Source: an uncultured Pseudanabaenaceae cyanobacterium (lineage in GTDB: Bacteria > Cyanobacteriota > Cyanobacteriia > PCC-9006 > JAAUQQ01). Taken from it: a stretch of DNA of 7,686 nt. Below are positions 7,071 to 7,686 of this stretch, piece by piece. The notes beneath the pieces were generated by a model. It worked only from the letters and a program-made list of their open reading frames with translations, did no database searches and had not been told where the DNA came from. The position numbers and the translations under genes were made by a program. Where the stretch lies: positions 1-7,686 of the forward strand of contig CALLPZ010000481.1 of assembly GCA_938015405.1 (NCBI GenBank), written 5' to 3'. Each line of letters starts with the position of its first letter. Position 1 is the first letter of the stretch.

Positions 7071-7116
7071 ATTCTACGTCTCTTCCCCACAGAATCACGG
7101 TTCGAGATCTATCGAG

Positions 7117-7143
7117 AGCATAAGGCCAACTTGAATCTGACAA
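7117..7143 (-). promoter_or_regulatory. Weak candidate promoter for the hydrolase
   Basis: On the minus strand TTGTCA (7143-7138) resembles a -35 box at 5 of 6 positions, and TATGCT (7122-7117) resembles a -10 box at 4 of 6. The spacer of 15 bases is shorter than the ideal 17. It lies about 45 bases before the GTG start, a reasonable leader length. Confidence 0.25.
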
Positions 7144-7368
7144 TTCAGTCGTGAGCTTTGCCACTGCGAGCTAAACCTTACCGCTCAAAACTCAAGTTCG
7201 TTAAAACGGACGAAGAAGCTATCCACGACTGCCAAGCAGGCTTTTGTACAAGCGGCTGAACCCAGGCTGAAGCCAAGACAGCCGTGTGAGAGCAATATGG
7301 ACTTGGGAAAAGCATTTCGAGAGAAGGACAACATCGATGTGAGGGGTGTAATCAAGATCTAATCAAAA

Positions 7369-7407
7369 CAATAGGAGCTGATTGCTTGTAGCAATCAGCT
7401 CCTATTG
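7369..7407 (-). terminator. Intrinsic terminator-like perfect 18-bp hairpin
   Basis: Bases 7369-7386 and 7390-7407 are perfect inverted copies (18 bp) around a 3-base loop TGT at 7387-7389. On the minus strand the stem is followed directly by TTTTGATT, giving a short U-tract; the plus strand has none after the stem. It lies about 124 bases downstream of the stop of the minus-strand gene at 7531, so it most likely ends that transcript before the hydrolase. Perfect long stems also occur in small palindromic repeats, which is the alternative. Confidence 0.7.
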
Positions 7408-7530
7408 CGAGCTAGCATGAGGGACCTCTAATCTCCACTGGATGGCTTCACAGCACTGCAATCCTCACCAGTTGGTAGTCTCCGATGCAAGCTTAATTGG
7501 CCATCAACACCGTTGAACTCAGGGCAATCT

Positions 7531-7686
7531 CTACTGAACGGTAACAGGACTAGCCAGGGTCAAGGTCAGGTCCGTTTCAGGATCGATGACGAACAGCTCA
7601 TTTTTGCTGCGACCTGTGAAAACGCCGACGATGGCTCCGGCGCCAGCGCCGCCCAAGACTTCCAGGGCCTCGATTTGGCGATCGCC
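7531..7686 (-). CDS. C-terminal 51 residues of a glycine-rich conserved protein, cut by the window edge
   Basis: On the minus strand the frame enters at base 7686 and ends at a stop at 7533-7531. The visible sequence has a small glycine/alanine-rich stretch, LGGAGAGAIVGVFTG, that looks like a glycine-zipper membrane segment. It is followed by the polar tail NELFVIDPETDLTLTLASP and ends at VTVQ. The GD-containing start includes a HIP1 site. The pattern of a glycine zipper followed by a 'V-dP-TDL-LTL' tail resembles the C-termini of cyanobacterial proteins of unknown function as I recall them, but I cannot assign a family. The N-terminal part is outside the window. The downstream hairpin at 7369-7407 is its probable terminator. 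Evidence that it is coding: a clean open frame to the edge, codon use like its neighbours, and sensible protein composition. Confidence 0.7.
   Translation of the reverse strand, partial: GDRQIEALEVLGGAGAGAIVGVFTGRSKNELFVIDPETDLTLTLASPVTVQ

Larger units (their letters stand above)
7071..7530. other. Intergenic region between two minus-strand genes
   Basis: These 460 bases lie downstream of the right-edge gene and upstream of the hydrolase, both on the minus strand. No convincing gene is seen. The right part holds the strong hairpin at 7369-7407, and the left part should hold the hydrolase promoter. Minor repeats are present: GGCTGAA twice at 7254-7260 and 7265-7271, and TTCGT/ACGAA around 7198-7215. 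No tRNA or known riboswitch pattern was recognised. Confidence 0.65.

Noticed and set aside
7098..7110. GGTTCGAGAT, resembling a tRNA T-arm
   Set aside because: The GTTCRANYC pattern fails, and no matching acceptor stem or anticodon arm surrounds it.
6934..7164. Minus-strand 76-codon frame overlapping the hydrolase start
   Set aside because: It overlaps the conserved hydrolase N-terminus in another frame and has no recognisable features.

Overview
The window looks like chromosomal DNA from a cyanobacterium. The octamer GCGATCGC (HIP1, a cyanobacterial signature) occurs eight times, at about 2202, 2793, 5051, 5222, 5276, 6158, 6447 and 7678. The hydrolase and the glycosyltransferases also resemble cyanobacterial families. 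The species cannot be named from this sequence.

Layout from left to right: (1) a family-2 glycosyltransferase on the minus strand, cut by the left edge (1-684); (2) a 579-base divergent intergenic region (685-1263) with a 12-base palindrome close to the next start; (3) a plus-strand cluster made of an ABC-2 membrane permease (wzm-like, 1264-2076), its ATPase with a C-terminal cargo-type domain (wzt-like, 2147-3397) and a roughly 900-residue double glycosyltransferase (3517-6225); (4) a nested inverted repeat filling most of the gap between convergent genes (6222-6279); (5) an alpha/beta hydrolase on the minus strand (6303-7070), related to the hydrolase domain of phytyl/acyl ester synthases; (6) a 460-base intergenic region with a strong 18-bp hairpin (7369-7407) that reads as a terminator for the minus strand; (7) the last 51 codons of a minus-strand gene with a glycine-rich segment (7531-7686).

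The central block is best read as an ABC-transporter-dependent surface polysaccharide locus. Glycosyltransferases build or cap a glycan on the cytoplasmic face, and the permease/ATPase pair exports the lipid-linked chain. The C-terminal domain of the ATPase would recognise the finished chain. The hydrolase and the right-edge gene have no evident link to this pathway.

Two points deserve attention. The large glycosyltransferase is an internal tandem duplication at a nearly constant offset of 447 residues. Its first copy has lost the metal-binding acidic motif (SPQ where the second copy has DDD), so it looks like a pseudo-enzyme domain fused to an active one. The ATPase has glutamine where the ABC switch histidine (H-loop) is expected. 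I found no phage, transposon, CRISPR or RNA gene.
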